The position numbers and the translations under genes are program-made. The notes under the pieces are model-generated. The model did no database searches and was not told the origin of the DNA. It saw only the letters and a program-made list of their open reading frames with translations. This document shows, one piece after another, positions 16,054 to 24,270 of a stretch of DNA of 64,000 nt (its first letter is position 1; every line of letters starts with the position of its first letter). The DNA comes from Bacillota bacterium (GTDB lineage Bacteria; Bacillota; Negativicutes; Sporomusales; UBA7701): positions 1 to 64,000 of the forward strand of contig JAEZJM010000020.1 in assembly GCA_023415775.1 (NCBI GenBank), read 5' to 3'.

Positions 16054-16839
16054 ATGGCATATGGCGCCAACGTAACCATGGCGAACGAAGAAGGCCTGGC
16101 GATTATCACCGTTAACCGCCCGCACGCCTTGAACGCGCTCGACACCGAAACCCTGGACGAACTCAGAGCGGCGGTTCTGGCCGCCGACGAAGACCCGGCG
16201 GTGCGCGTCCTCGTCATCACCGGCGCCGGCGCCAAGGCGTTCGTCGCCGGGGCGGACATCGCCCAGATGCGGGCTCTAAGTCCCCTGGAAGGGCGGAAGA
16301 TGACCATGCTCGGCCAGGAAATCTTTGCCCTCGTCGAAAACCTCGCCAAACCGGTCATCGCTGCGGTCAACGGCTTCGCACTCGGCGGCGGCTGCGAACT
16401 GGCTATGGCCTGCGATATCCGCGTGGCCTCCGCCACCGCCAAATTCGGCCAGCCGGAAGTCAACCTCGGCATCATCCCTGGCTTCGCCGGCACCCAGCGA
16501 CTCTCCCGGCTGATCGGCAAAGGCCGGGCCAAATACTATATCTTTACCGGCCAGATGATGACCGCCCAGGAGGCGTTTGAAATGGGCCTCGTTGACAAGG
16601 TCGTTGAACCGGAGGCGCTGCTCGCCACCTGCCGGGAAATAGCCAAAACGATAATGACCAAGGCGCCCGTGGCGGTAATGATGGCCAAAAAAGCCATTAA
16701 TCACGGGTTGGACATGGACATCCGTTCGGCGGTGGCCTACGAAGCCGAGGCTTACACCACCTGCTTCGCCACCGATGACCGTATCGAAGGGATGACTGCC
16801 TTCCTCGAAAAGCGTCCGGCGAGATTTGCCGGCAAATAA
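16054..16839 (+). CDS. Enoyl-CoA hydratase/isomerase (crotonase)
   Basis: A 261-residue crotonase-fold protein. The oxyanion-hole motifs are AFVAGADIAQM (about 66-76) and NGFALGGGCELAMACD (about 107-122). The Glu pair typical of hydratases is plausible in GCELAMACD and QPEVNLGIIPG. It hydrates enoyl-CoA to 3-hydroxyacyl-CoA, the substrate of the preceding dehydrogenase. The IclR gene follows after a short gap. Confidence 0.9.
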   Translation: MAYGANVTMANEEGLAIITVNRPHALNALDTETLDELRAAVLAADEDPAVRVLVITGAGAKAFVAGADIAQMRALSPLEGRKMTMLGQEIFALVENLAKPVIAAVNGFALGGGCELAMACDIRVASATAKFGQPEVNLGIIPGFAGTQRLSRLIGKGRAKYYIFTGQMMTAQEAFEMGLVDKVVEPEALLATCREIAKTIMTKAPVAVMMAKKAINHGLDMDIRSAVAYEAEAYTTCFATDDRIEGMTAFLEKRPARFAGK

Positions 16840-16877
16840 TGCCGACGTGCCACTTCAGCAGGAGAGAGGTGCAGCAA

Positions 16878-17684
16878 GTGAACAAGCCCCGCAAGGATAT
16901 GGACAGCAAATTCTACGTCCAGTCGATCGCCCGCGCGTTTGCCATCCTCGAAGAAGTAAGCAAAGCCAACGACCACGGTCTTAGCCTCAGTGAGATTGCC
17001 GAAAAGATCGGCCTGCCGATAAGCACCGTCTACCGTATCGTCCAAAACCTGATCGCTTGGCAGCACCTGGCGGAAAAAGACAACGGCAACTACACCCTCG
17101 GTTTCGCCTACCTCACCTACGGCAACATTGTCAAACGCGATCTCGTCCTGACCAACTACGCGCGTAAGCACATGGAAGAGCTCAACCAGAATACCAAAGA
17201 GACGATTTACCTCGCCATCCTCGACAAAATGGCGGGCGACATCATCTACATCGACAAGCTTGAGAGCCACCGCAACATCAAGCTCGCCGCCGGGGTGGGA
17301 TCGCACAACTACATCCACTCGACCGCCAACGGCAAATGTCTTGTCTCGGGGCTAGGCAACGACAAACTGCGGGAGCTGTTAGGCGTCAGAGGAATGCCTG
17401 CGCTTACTCCCTTCACAATCACCGATTTCGCCAAGTTCGTCGAAGAAGTCAAAAAAGTGAGGAAAACCGGCTTTGCGATCGACGACCTCGAAAACGAACC
17501 GGGTGTTCGCTGCGTAGCCGCCCCCATCTTCGACTACACCGGCAGTGTGGTCGCCGCCATCAGCATCTCAGGCGTGGAGGCCAACATGGCCCCCGAAATG
17601 CTCGAAAAAGAATACAGTAAGCTCGTCAGGGAAGCGGCGCTTAACATATCCCGGCAGATGGGCTACGACAGCGGCGGGCAATAA
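16878..17684 (+). CDS. IclR-family transcriptional regulator
   Basis: A 268-residue protein with an N-terminal winged helix (about 12-70, LSEIAEKIGLPISTVYRIVQ) and a C-terminal IclR effector domain (about 85-260, with HSTANGKCLVSGL and EPGVRCVAAPIFD). GTG 16878 is chosen because GGAGAGAGG lies about 8 nt upstream; an earlier in-frame ATG at 16839 overlaps the crotonase stop and lacks a ribosome site. It probably responds to a pathway acid or CoA ester and controls the dehydrogenase/crotonase operon. Confidence 0.88.
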   Translation: MNKPRKDMDSKFYVQSIARAFAILEEVSKANDHGLSLSEIAEKIGLPISTVYRIVQNLIAWQHLAEKDNGNYTLGFAYLTYGNIVKRDLVLTNYARKHMEELNQNTKETIYLAILDKMAGDIIYIDKLESHRNIKLAAGVGSHNYIHSTANGKCLVSGLGNDKLRELLGVRGMPALTPFTITDFAKFVEEVKKVRKTGFAIDDLENEPGVRCVAAPIFDYTGSVVAAISISGVEANMAPEMLEKEYSKLVREAALNISRQMGYDSGGQ

Positions 17685-17796
17685 CAAGCCGCGTCGCCCT
17701 CTTCGCTTGCCGCCGATCGCCGTTCGCTCCGCTTTACCGACGGCAGGATTAAACGGCAAGGGGGGAGAAGTGAACAGCAATCGGGGAGGGAGAGCT

Positions 17797-19545
17797 ATGA
17801 AGGCGGTTTTTTTAGTGTTGCGCCCGGATGACCTGCTCGCCAGGGCCTTTCAAATGTTCCGTAAGACCAAGGCCGACAGCCTGCCCGTTACCTCCGGGGA
17901 CGGTCGCTTCCTGGGTGTGGTCCGGTTGCGCGACATCGCCGGCGCCGACCCCGCGGACAAGGTAGCCGGCTGCCTATCAGCCGACTGCCTGCAGGTCCGG
18001 CGTCCGGTCGCCGACGAAGAAATTCTCCGCGACGCCGCCGTCGCCGGATCTCTTCACACGGAGGTCTATGTGGTCGATCCGGACGGCAAGCTTGTCGCCT
18101 GCGTCGACCTGCGCCAGCTTCAGAAAGCGTGGGCAGCCGGCGCCGAGATCGCTGATGAAGAACAGTTCCTGAAGCAGATTCTGCGGCCTACCTCCCTGGC
18201 GAGGTGCATTCTCGACGACCTCAACGACGGCGTTATCCTCGTCAACCGGGAAAGCCGCATCCTCTATGCCAACTCGTCTTACGGGCGGATTCTGGGCATC
18301 GATCATACCAAAGTCATTGGCCGTCTGCTCACAGTAATAGAGCCGGGCTCGCGGCTCATGGAAGTGCTTGCCACCGGCCAGCCGTTTATCAACAAACCGA
18401 TCGAGCTCAAACGCCTCAACGTGACCGTCATGGCCCGCATCACGCCCATTCGTTTTCGCAACGAGGTCGTTGCCGCCGTCTCGGTATTTTCCGATATCAG
18501 CGACACCCTACGGGCCGCCGCCGACCTGGAAAAAGCTCAGCATATCAGGGAGCTTCTTGCTGAGGAACTTGCCCCGGCCGGCTCCGTTCCGCCTGAATTC
18601 GCCGACATAGTCGGCTCGAGCCGCAAACTAAGGCGCCAGCTAGACATCGCCATGAAAGTCGCCCCAGTCGACGCCCCACTGCTTATTCTCGGCGAGAGCG
18701 GCACCGGCAAAGAACTCCTCGCCCGCGCCATCCACCGGATTAGTCCGCGGCGGGATAATCCCTTTCTATCGCTCAACTGCTCGGCCATCCCCGACAACCT
18801 CATGGAAAGCGAACTGTTCGGCTACGAAGAAGGCGCCTTCACCGGTTCGCGCAAAGGCGGCAAGGTAGGCAAAATTGAAGTCGCCAACCGCGGCACGCTG
18901 CTCCTCGACGAAATCGGCGACATGCCAATGACCATGCAGACCAAACTGCTGCGGTTCCTGCAGGAAAAGGAATTCGAGCGGGTCGGGGGCGTCAGCAGCG
19001 TCAAGGTGGACATCCGCGTGCTCGCCGCCACCAATCGCGACCTTGACGAGATGGTCCGCCAGAAAACCTTTCGGGAAGACCTCTACTACCGTCTGAACGT
19101 CTTTACCCTGACGGTGCCGCCGCTGCGAGAGCGCCGGGTGGATATACCAGCCCTGGTCGAGCACTACAAAGCATATTACGAAGCCAAGTACAGCAAAAAA
19201 GTCGAAATCTCCCCCCGTTGTCTGAAGGTCCTGACAGACCACGACTGGCCAGGGAACGTGCGCGAGCTCAAAAACGTGATGGAGCACGTCGTCCTGCTTG
19301 CCGAGACGCCGGTAGTCGGCAAAGACCATCTGCCGACGTATTTCCGCAGCGCGCTTGCCGGCGAGGGTCTGCCGCGTGCTACCGGCGAAGCCCCGGGCAC
19401 GCTGACCGACCGCATCAACCAGCTCGAAAAGACGGCCATCCTCGAAGCCCTCCAGGAAAGCGGCTATAACCGGTCAAAAGCCATGAAGCTGCTCGGCCTC
19501 AGCCGCCGGACCTTCTACAAGCGGCTACGCGAACTGGGAATATAG
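17797..19545 (+). CDS. CBS-PAS sigma-54-dependent transcriptional activator
   Basis: A 582-residue regulator with CBS-like repeats at the N-terminus (about 1-110), a PAS domain (about 135-245), an AAA+ sigma-54 domain (about 265-495) and a Fis helix-turn-helix (about 540-582). The AAA+ domain has Walker A GESGTGKE and sigma-54 loop GAFTGS in place of GAFTGA. ATG 17797 follows GGGAGGGAG. A -24/-12 promoter lies 240 bp downstream, before the transporter/HMG-CoA genes, which are its obvious target. Confidence 0.9.
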   Translation: MKAVFLVLRPDDLLARAFQMFRKTKADSLPVTSGDGRFLGVVRLRDIAGADPADKVAGCLSADCLQVRRPVADEEILRDAAVAGSLHTEVYVVDPDGKLVACVDLRQLQKAWAAGAEIADEEQFLKQILRPTSLARCILDDLNDGVILVNRESRILYANSSYGRILGIDHTKVIGRLLTVIEPGSRLMEVLATGQPFINKPIELKRLNVTVMARITPIRFRNEVVAAVSVFSDISDTLRAAADLEKAQHIRELLAEELAPAGSVPPEFADIVGSSRKLRRQLDIAMKVAPVDAPLLILGESGTGKELLARAIHRISPRRDNPFLSLNCSAIPDNLMESELFGYEEGAFTGSRKGGKVGKIEVANRGTLLLDEIGDMPMTMQTKLLRFLQEKEFERVGGVSSVKVDIRVLAATNRDLDEMVRQKTFREDLYYRLNVFTLTVPPLRERRVDIPALVEHYKAYYEAKYSKKVEISPRCLKVLTDHDWPGNVRELKNVMEHVVLLAETPVVGKDHLPTYFRSALAGEGLPRATGEAPGTLTDRINQLEKTAILEALQESGYNRSKAMKLLGLSRRTFYKRLRELGI

Positions 19546-19612
19546 ACGAAACAAACTGTATACAAAGTAAACAGTAAGCAAAAATGAGAATTTTCAATCT
19601 TATGGCGCTATC

Positions 19613-19665
19613 GGCCGGACAAGAATGTATATAAAGTATACACTCTTGTCCGGCCGGTTGGTTTT
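19613..19665 (+). terminator. Strong hairpin after sigma-54 regulator
   Basis: Arms of 19 nt (19613-19631 and 19637-19655) with a single mismatch and loop TAAAG, followed by GGTTGGTTTT. Confidence 0.7.
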
Positions 19666-19668
19666 CCT

Positions 19669-19735
19669 CCCGCCCGGCGGCAATAAAGCCCGCCTGGCGC
19701 GGGAGGCGCAAAACCGCCGCCGGCCGGGCCTTTTT
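19669..19735 (+). terminator. Second GC-rich terminator-like hairpin
   Basis: CCCGCCCGGCGGC (19669-19681) pairs with GCCGCCGGCCGGG (19716-19728) with small bulges, followed by CCTTTTT. With the preceding hairpin it insulates the sigma-54 promoter from upstream reading. Confidence 0.65.
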
Positions 19736-19783
19736 ACTCCCGCAGGGGAGAGTAATGGTTGCCGCTCCCATCCAGATATTTAC

Positions 19784-19798
19784 TGGAATAGTTCTTGC
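19784..19798 (+). promoter_or_regulatory. Sigma-54 (-24/-12) promoter
   Basis: TGGAATAGTTCTTGC has the invariant GG and GC separated by 10 nt and matches TGGCAC-N5-TTGC well. Transcription would start near 19810, about 70 bp before the first transporter gene. It is immediately downstream of a gene for a sigma-54 activator. Confidence 0.75.
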
Positions 19799-19878
19799 GT
19801 ATATTGTTGGCCGTGGTGGTCCCGGACGCTTTACCGGGGAACGGGATCAGGGGAAAAAAGCAATAAAGGGGGAAAAAC

Positions 19879-20307
19879 ATGGAAAACTCCAGACTGGCAG
19901 ACATCTGGGGAGACACGGTCGACCTGAGGCACCTGGCGTACGGGATGATCCTAGGCATTATCATTGCTCTTGCCGCCTACATGGGAGGGGTCTCCTACCT
20001 CAAAGCCACCTATCCGAAGCTGCCTCTCAACCTAGTCACCGGCTACTCTCTCCTCATCGGCATCGTCGGCTGCCTGCTGTCGGCCTTCGTTGCCGCGAAA
20101 CTGTTCCCGCCCAAGCGCGAGCTTAAAGAAGCGGAGCTCAGCGCCGAAGACCGGCTGCTGGTAATCGAGGAACTCAAGCTCGACCAGGAGACCGAACGCC
20201 GCGAACTGGAAACCCTGCCGCCCGAAATCGTCGAAGAGATGAAACAGCTGAAACTCTACGACCTGTTCGCGGGTCAGGCGGCTGCGAAGGAAAAGGGGGC
20301 GAGCTAA
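19879..20307 (+). CDS. Small two-helix membrane subunit next to TctA-like permease
   Basis: A 142-residue protein with two membrane helices (about 19-42 and 53-75) and a charged, Glu-rich helical cytosolic tail (about 78-142). It ends 3 bp before the TctA-like gene. By position it corresponds to the small TctB subunit of tripartite tricarboxylate transporters, but typical TctB has four helices and I see no clear TctB motif. It is probably an accessory subunit of the adjacent permease. Confidence 0.7.
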   Translation: MENSRLADIWGDTVDLRHLAYGMILGIIIALAAYMGGVSYLKATYPKLPLNLVTGYSLLIGIVGCLLSAFVAAKLFPPKRELKEAELSAEDRLLVIEELKLDQETERRELETLPPEIVEEMKQLKLYDLFAGQAAAKEKGAS

Positions 20308-20310
20308 GCA

Positions 20311-21684
20311 ATGGAAGGAATAATGGGTGAACTCATCTGGGGTATCGGCGCTGCGCTTTTGGGAGCCGTCGTATTTTCCGGCGTCGGCCTGATCTCCGGC
20401 ACCGACGAAACCGCCACCATTGCCCCCGTAACCCTGCTTATAATCCTGCTCGGCTTCCCGCCGGTCGCCGTCCTGTCCTTCTTCATCGCGGCCGCCGTAT
20501 CCAAGCACATGACCCACGCCATCCCCACCGCCCTCATGGGCATCCCCGGCGACACCATGGCCGTGCCGATGCTGGAGCAGGCCACCATCCTGCGGCGTCT
20601 CGGCGTGCCGCACATCGCCCTCAGAAAAATGATCTCCGGCGCCATCCTGGCGGCCTTCATCGCGCTGCCTGTTTCGGTAGCCTTCGCTTCAGTCCTCGCC
20701 CCTTACGCCGATGTTGTCCGCAAATGGGCGCCGTACATCTTCACCCTGGCGGCCCTCATCATTGCCTACACCTCCAGCGCCCGCTGGGCGGCCGTCTTTG
20801 CCCTGATACCCTTCGCAATCCTGCTGCAAGGGCTCAACAAATTTGCCATTGCCGGCGCCGGCAAAGGGCTATTTATCAGCTTTTTCCTAGGCATCGCCAT
20901 CGGCCCGATGTTCGCCGACCTCATCACCGTCCTGTCGCCGGTGGCCCGCCAACGGCTCATGCGGACCGTGCCGCGCGAATTTTGGCTCGCCCCCGAGCTC
21001 AAAATGTGGGAAGGATACTTTCCCAACCCGATTAAAATTCTCAGTGGCGGGCAGAAGCTCTATACAGCTATCGCAGCCTTCATTTCCTCGCTCACCTTCA
21101 CGTTCAGCCCCGTCGGTATGACGGTCATGGTCGGCGAATTCGTCAGCTCGCGCGTCAAAAGCACCTACCAGCGGCTTACTACCTCGCTGGCAGTCATGAA
21201 CGGCGTGACCGAGTCCACCTACATCGCCGAAACAATCATTCCCCTGATGGCTTTCGGCCTGCCGCTCTCTCCCATGGCTCTCGGCCCGGCGGCGCCGCTG
21301 TTCAACGCCCCGCCGGTCTACACCCTCCAGCCGACGGTCAACAACCTCCATACCCTGCTCGTTCCCTATCAATACCTTCTCTACGGGTTTATCGGCATCA
21401 TCATGGCGGCGGTTGTCGCCTACCCGCTGTCGATGAACTACGCCCGCCGCGCCAGCGCCTGGGTGCTCCGCAACGTCAGCCAGGAAGCGATTATCAGCAT
21501 GTTCACCGGCCTCATCGTCGTCCTGTCCTACTCCGAAGGCGGCTGGACGGGCGTCGGCGTCGCCATCACCATCGCCATAGTAGGCGGCATCCTCAACAAG
21601 TATTTCGGCATCCACACCGGTGTCCAGTACATGACCTACTATGCTTCCGGCTTCATCGTCCTGCAACTGTTCGGAGTCAAGTGA
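20311..21684 (+). CDS. TctA-like large permease of a tripartite tricarboxylate-type transporter
   Basis: A 457-residue protein with about 11-12 membrane segments. The TctA-like features are an internal duplication and the conserved IPGDTMAVP (about 88-96) in the first half. TctA permeases import carboxylates using a periplasmic TctC-type binding protein, which is not found in the window. Its place between a sigma-54 promoter and the HMG-CoA reductase gene suggests that it imports the pathway substrate (mevalonate or similar). Confidence 0.75.
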   Translation: MEGIMGELIWGIGAALLGAVVFSGVGLISGTDETATIAPVTLLIILLGFPPVAVLSFFIAAAVSKHMTHAIPTALMGIPGDTMAVPMLEQATILRRLGVPHIALRKMISGAILAAFIALPVSVAFASVLAPYADVVRKWAPYIFTLAALIIAYTSSARWAAVFALIPFAILLQGLNKFAIAGAGKGLFISFFLGIAIGPMFADLITVLSPVARQRLMRTVPREFWLAPELKMWEGYFPNPIKILSGGQKLYTAIAAFISSLTFTFSPVGMTVMVGEFVSSRVKSTYQRLTTSLAVMNGVTESTYIAETIIPLMAFGLPLSPMALGPAAPLFNAPPVYTLQPTVNNLHTLLVPYQYLLYGFIGIIMAAVVAYPLSMNYARRASAWVLRNVSQEAIISMFTGLIVVLSYSEGGWTGVGVAITIAIVGGILNKYFGIHTGVQYMTYYASGFIVLQLFGVK

Positions 21685-21702
21685 TAAGGAGGCAACCATC
21701 TT

Positions 21703-22971
21703 ATGAAGAAAACTTCGATAGTTCCCGGTTTCTACAAACTCGATGTAGGCGAGCGGATTAAAATTCTCCGCGACTTCGCCTCGCTTACCGATGACGACGT
21801 GGCCCTGCTCAAAGGCGAAAAAGGGCTGGCGCTCGAATCGGCGGCCAAGATGGTCGAAAACGTCGTCGCCAAAATGGAACTGCCGTTTGGCATCGCCGCC
21901 AACTTCCTCATCAACGGCAAGGAATACTTCGTGCCGATGTGCACCGAAGAGCCGTCCGTCATCGCGGCCGCCAGCCATGCCGCCAAGCTCACCGTAAGCA
22001 GAGGCGGCTTCAAGACAAGCAACTCGGGCCCCGTGATGATCGCCCAAATCCAGGCGGTCAACATCAAGGACCCCTTCCAGGCCAAGCTCGCCATCCTTGA
22101 GAACAAGGACGAAATTATCGCCCGCGCCAACGCCATGGACCCCGTGTTGATCAAATTCGGCGGCGGCTGCCGGGACGTCGAGGTCCGCGTCCTCGACTCC
22201 GACCTCGGCCCAATGGTCATAACCCATCTTATCGTCGACACCCGCGACGCCATGGGCGCCAACGCTGTAAACACCATGGCCGAGGGGCTCGCGCCCTTCA
22301 TCGAACAGGTTACCGGCGGCCGCGTATTTCTGCGGATACTCTCCAATCTGGCCGTCCGGCGGTTGGCCCGAGCCCGCTGCACTATCGCCAAGGAAGAATT
22401 GGGCGGCGAGGAAATCGTCGACGCCATCCGCTTTGCCTATTGTTTCGCCAAAGCCGACCCATTCCGGGCGGCCACCCACAACAAAGGGATCATGAACGGC
22501 ATCACCGCCGCCGTGCTGGCTACCGGGAACGACACTCGCGCCATTGAGGCCGGCTGCCATGCTTACGCCGCAAAAGACGGAACCTACACCTCGATGTCCG
22601 TGTGGGAGAAAGACGCCAACGGCGATCTTGTCGGCAGCCTTGAGTGCCCGATGGCAGTCGGCATCATCGGCGGCGCCACCGCCACCCACCCCCTGGCCAA
22701 ACTCGCGGTCAGGATTTTGGGCATAAAGACTGCCGTCGAGCTGGCGGAGATCATCGTCGCCACCGGCCTCGCGCAAAACCTGGCCGCCATCCGCGTGCTC
22801 GCCACCGAAGGAGTGCAGCGCGGCCACATGGCGCTCCACGCCCGCAACATCGCCATAAACGCCGGCGTGCCCGCCGATCTCGTCGACCAGGTAGCCGCCG
22901 TCATGGCCAAAGAGCACAAGGTCAATGTCGTCCGTGCCCAGGAAATTCTCGTGGAGCTGAAGAAAAAATGA
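21703..22971 (+). CDS. mvaA: Hydroxymethylglutaryl-CoA reductase, degradative (class II)
   Basis: A 422-residue protein of class II length and sequence. Catalytic residues can be placed: Glu in CTEEPSVIAAAS, Lys in ATHNKGIMNGI, Asp in LATGNDTRAIEAG and His in VQRGHMALH. Class II enzymes in bacteria usually oxidise mevalonate to HMG-CoA with NAD+ for catabolism, though some serve synthesis. ATGA overlap with the next gene (HMG-CoA-lyase-like) means translational coupling and supports the degradative direction: mevalonate to HMG-CoA to acetoacetate plus acetyl-CoA. Confidence 0.92.
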   Translation: MKKTSIVPGFYKLDVGERIKILRDFASLTDDDVALLKGEKGLALESAAKMVENVVAKMELPFGIAANFLINGKEYFVPMCTEEPSVIAAASHAAKLTVSRGGFKTSNSGPVMIAQIQAVNIKDPFQAKLAILENKDEIIARANAMDPVLIKFGGGCRDVEVRVLDSDLGPMVITHLIVDTRDAMGANAVNTMAEGLAPFIEQVTGGRVFLRILSNLAVRRLARARCTIAKEELGGEEIVDAIRFAYCFAKADPFRAATHNKGIMNGITAAVLATGNDTRAIEAGCHAYAAKDGTYTSMSVWEKDANGDLVGSLECPMAVGIIGGATATHPLAKLAVRILGIKTAVELAEIIVATGLAQNLAAIRVLATEGVQRGHMALHARNIAINAGVPADLVDQVAAVMAKEHKVNVVRAQEILVELKKK

Positions 22972-24014
22972 GCACCAAAATGAAGTTGCCCGCCAGAGTC
23001 GAAGTATGCGACATCACCGTCCGGGACGGTTTCCAGAACCTCGACACCTTCATTCCCACCGAAGCCAAGCTGTATCTCATCGAAGAGCTGTCCCAGTGCG
23101 GCTTCAAAAACCTCGAGGTGACCTCCTTTTCCAACCCCAAGCGGGTGCCGCAATTTTGCGACGCCGAGGCCGTCCTCAAGGGCATCAAGCGGCGGCCGGA
23201 CATCAGATACCAGGCTGTCGCCCTGACGGAAGCGGCCGTCAAGCGGGCCGTCGAGGCGAAAGAAAAAGGGTACGGGCCGGACAAAATCGTCACAATGATC
23301 TCCACCAGCCAGAGCCACAATCTCGTCAACGCCGGGGAACTTCACGACCAACACTTCCGCAACCTCGAAAAATGGGGCAGGATGATCAAAGACGCCGGCA
23401 TGATTTTCTGCGGCACGGTCGGCACGGTATTCGGCTGTCCGATCGAAGGGCCGGTGCCTTTAGCGCGGGCGTGGGAATTTGCCCGCCGCCACTTCGATAT
23501 CGGCGTCGACGAAATCGAATACGGCGACACCACCGGCGAAGGGACGCCCGACCGGGTGTGGGAATTCTACGCCGAGCTGATGGCCCGCATGCCTTGGCCG
23601 GAGAAACACATAGTCCACTTCCACGAGTCGCGGGGCTGGGGCCTCGCCAACTGCCTGGCCGCCCTCCAGGTAGGGATGGTTCGTTTCGAGGCGTCCATGG
23701 GCGGCCTCGGCGGCCAGCCCGCCTCGATGGTCGACCGCGTTCCCGTTCTCGGCACCGGCGAATCCTACACCCCCAGCGACCTCACCGGCAACGTCCGCGC
23801 CGAGGATCTCGTCGTACTGCTCGACGAAATGAACATCGCCACCGGCATCGACGTCGAGCGCTACCTCCGCATCGGGGCTACCCTGGAGAGAATCGTCGGC
23901 CGCCGGCTGCGGTCGTGGACTGTCCTCTCGGGACGGATTCCGAAAACCCCCACCCCGACCATGGAAAAGGTCCGGCAGCGCTTTGCCGACAAATTCGCCA
24001 GGGAAAAGAGCTGA
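22968..24014 (+). CDS. HMG-CoA lyase-like enzyme (DRE-TIM family)
   Basis: A 348-residue TIM-barrel protein. Family motifs are VRDGFQN (catalytic Arg-Asp), VTSFSNPKRVPQ, FGCPIEGP, GDTTGEGTP and the metal-binding HFHES. The GLGGCP loop, with the catalytic Cys of classical HMG-CoA lyase, reads GLGGQP and is followed by an insertion of about 12 residues before GNVRAEDLV. The assignment as HMG-CoA lyase therefore rests on overall similarity and on coupling to HMG-CoA reductase. A related acyl-CoA lyase remains possible. Confidence 0.8.
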   Translation: MSTKMKLPARVEVCDITVRDGFQNLDTFIPTEAKLYLIEELSQCGFKNLEVTSFSNPKRVPQFCDAEAVLKGIKRRPDIRYQAVALTEAAVKRAVEAKEKGYGPDKIVTMISTSQSHNLVNAGELHDQHFRNLEKWGRMIKDAGMIFCGTVGTVFGCPIEGPVPLARAWEFARRHFDIGVDEIEYGDTTGEGTPDRVWEFYAELMARMPWPEKHIVHFHESRGWGLANCLAALQVGMVRFEASMGGLGGQPASMVDRVPVLGTGESYTPSDLTGNVRAEDLVVLLDEMNIATGIDVERYLRIGATLERIVGRRLRSWTVLSGRIPKTPTPTMEKVRQRFADKFAREKS

Positions 24015-24039
24015 AAAATCAACGGACAAGTATCCGGGA

Positions 24040-24077
24040 AGCTCCCCAGCCGTCGGGCTGGGGGCTTTCTTCTTTTC
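24040..24077 (+). terminator. Terminator of the HMG-CoA operon
   Basis: AGCTCCCCAGC (24040-24050) pairs with GCTGGGGGCT (24057-24066), followed by TTCTTCTTTT. Confidence 0.85.
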
Positions 24078-24093
24078 GTGACCGGGGAGGCGG

Positions 24094-24139
24094 CTGGCTG
24101 TCCCTTTGCGTCAAAACACCGGACATGGGCGACAGCCAG
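24094..24139 (+). promoter_or_regulatory. Hairpin in leader of uracil permease gene
   Basis: CTGGCTGTC (24094-24102) pairs with GACAGCCAG (24131-24139). A second hairpin (GGGAAA-CTAC-TTTCC, about 24157-24181) follows. The 190-nt leader before the permease could be an attenuator. I could not identify a PyrR or purine-riboswitch consensus. Confidence 0.35.
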
Positions 24140-24270
24140 TCTCCGGAATAGGGCTGGCGACAGATTGGGAAACTACTTTCCAGTCCGTATTCTCCCCTTC
24201 TCGTCACAGCCGAAAAGTACTGACGGCGCTGAAAAAAGAAAAAACAGCTTTAGCTGGAAAGAAGGTCCTG

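Noticed and set aside
20887..22917. 676-codon minus-strand frame opposite the TctA-like and HMG-CoA reductase genes
   Set aside because: It is a shadow of two well-supported plus-strand genes with recognisable catalytic motifs.
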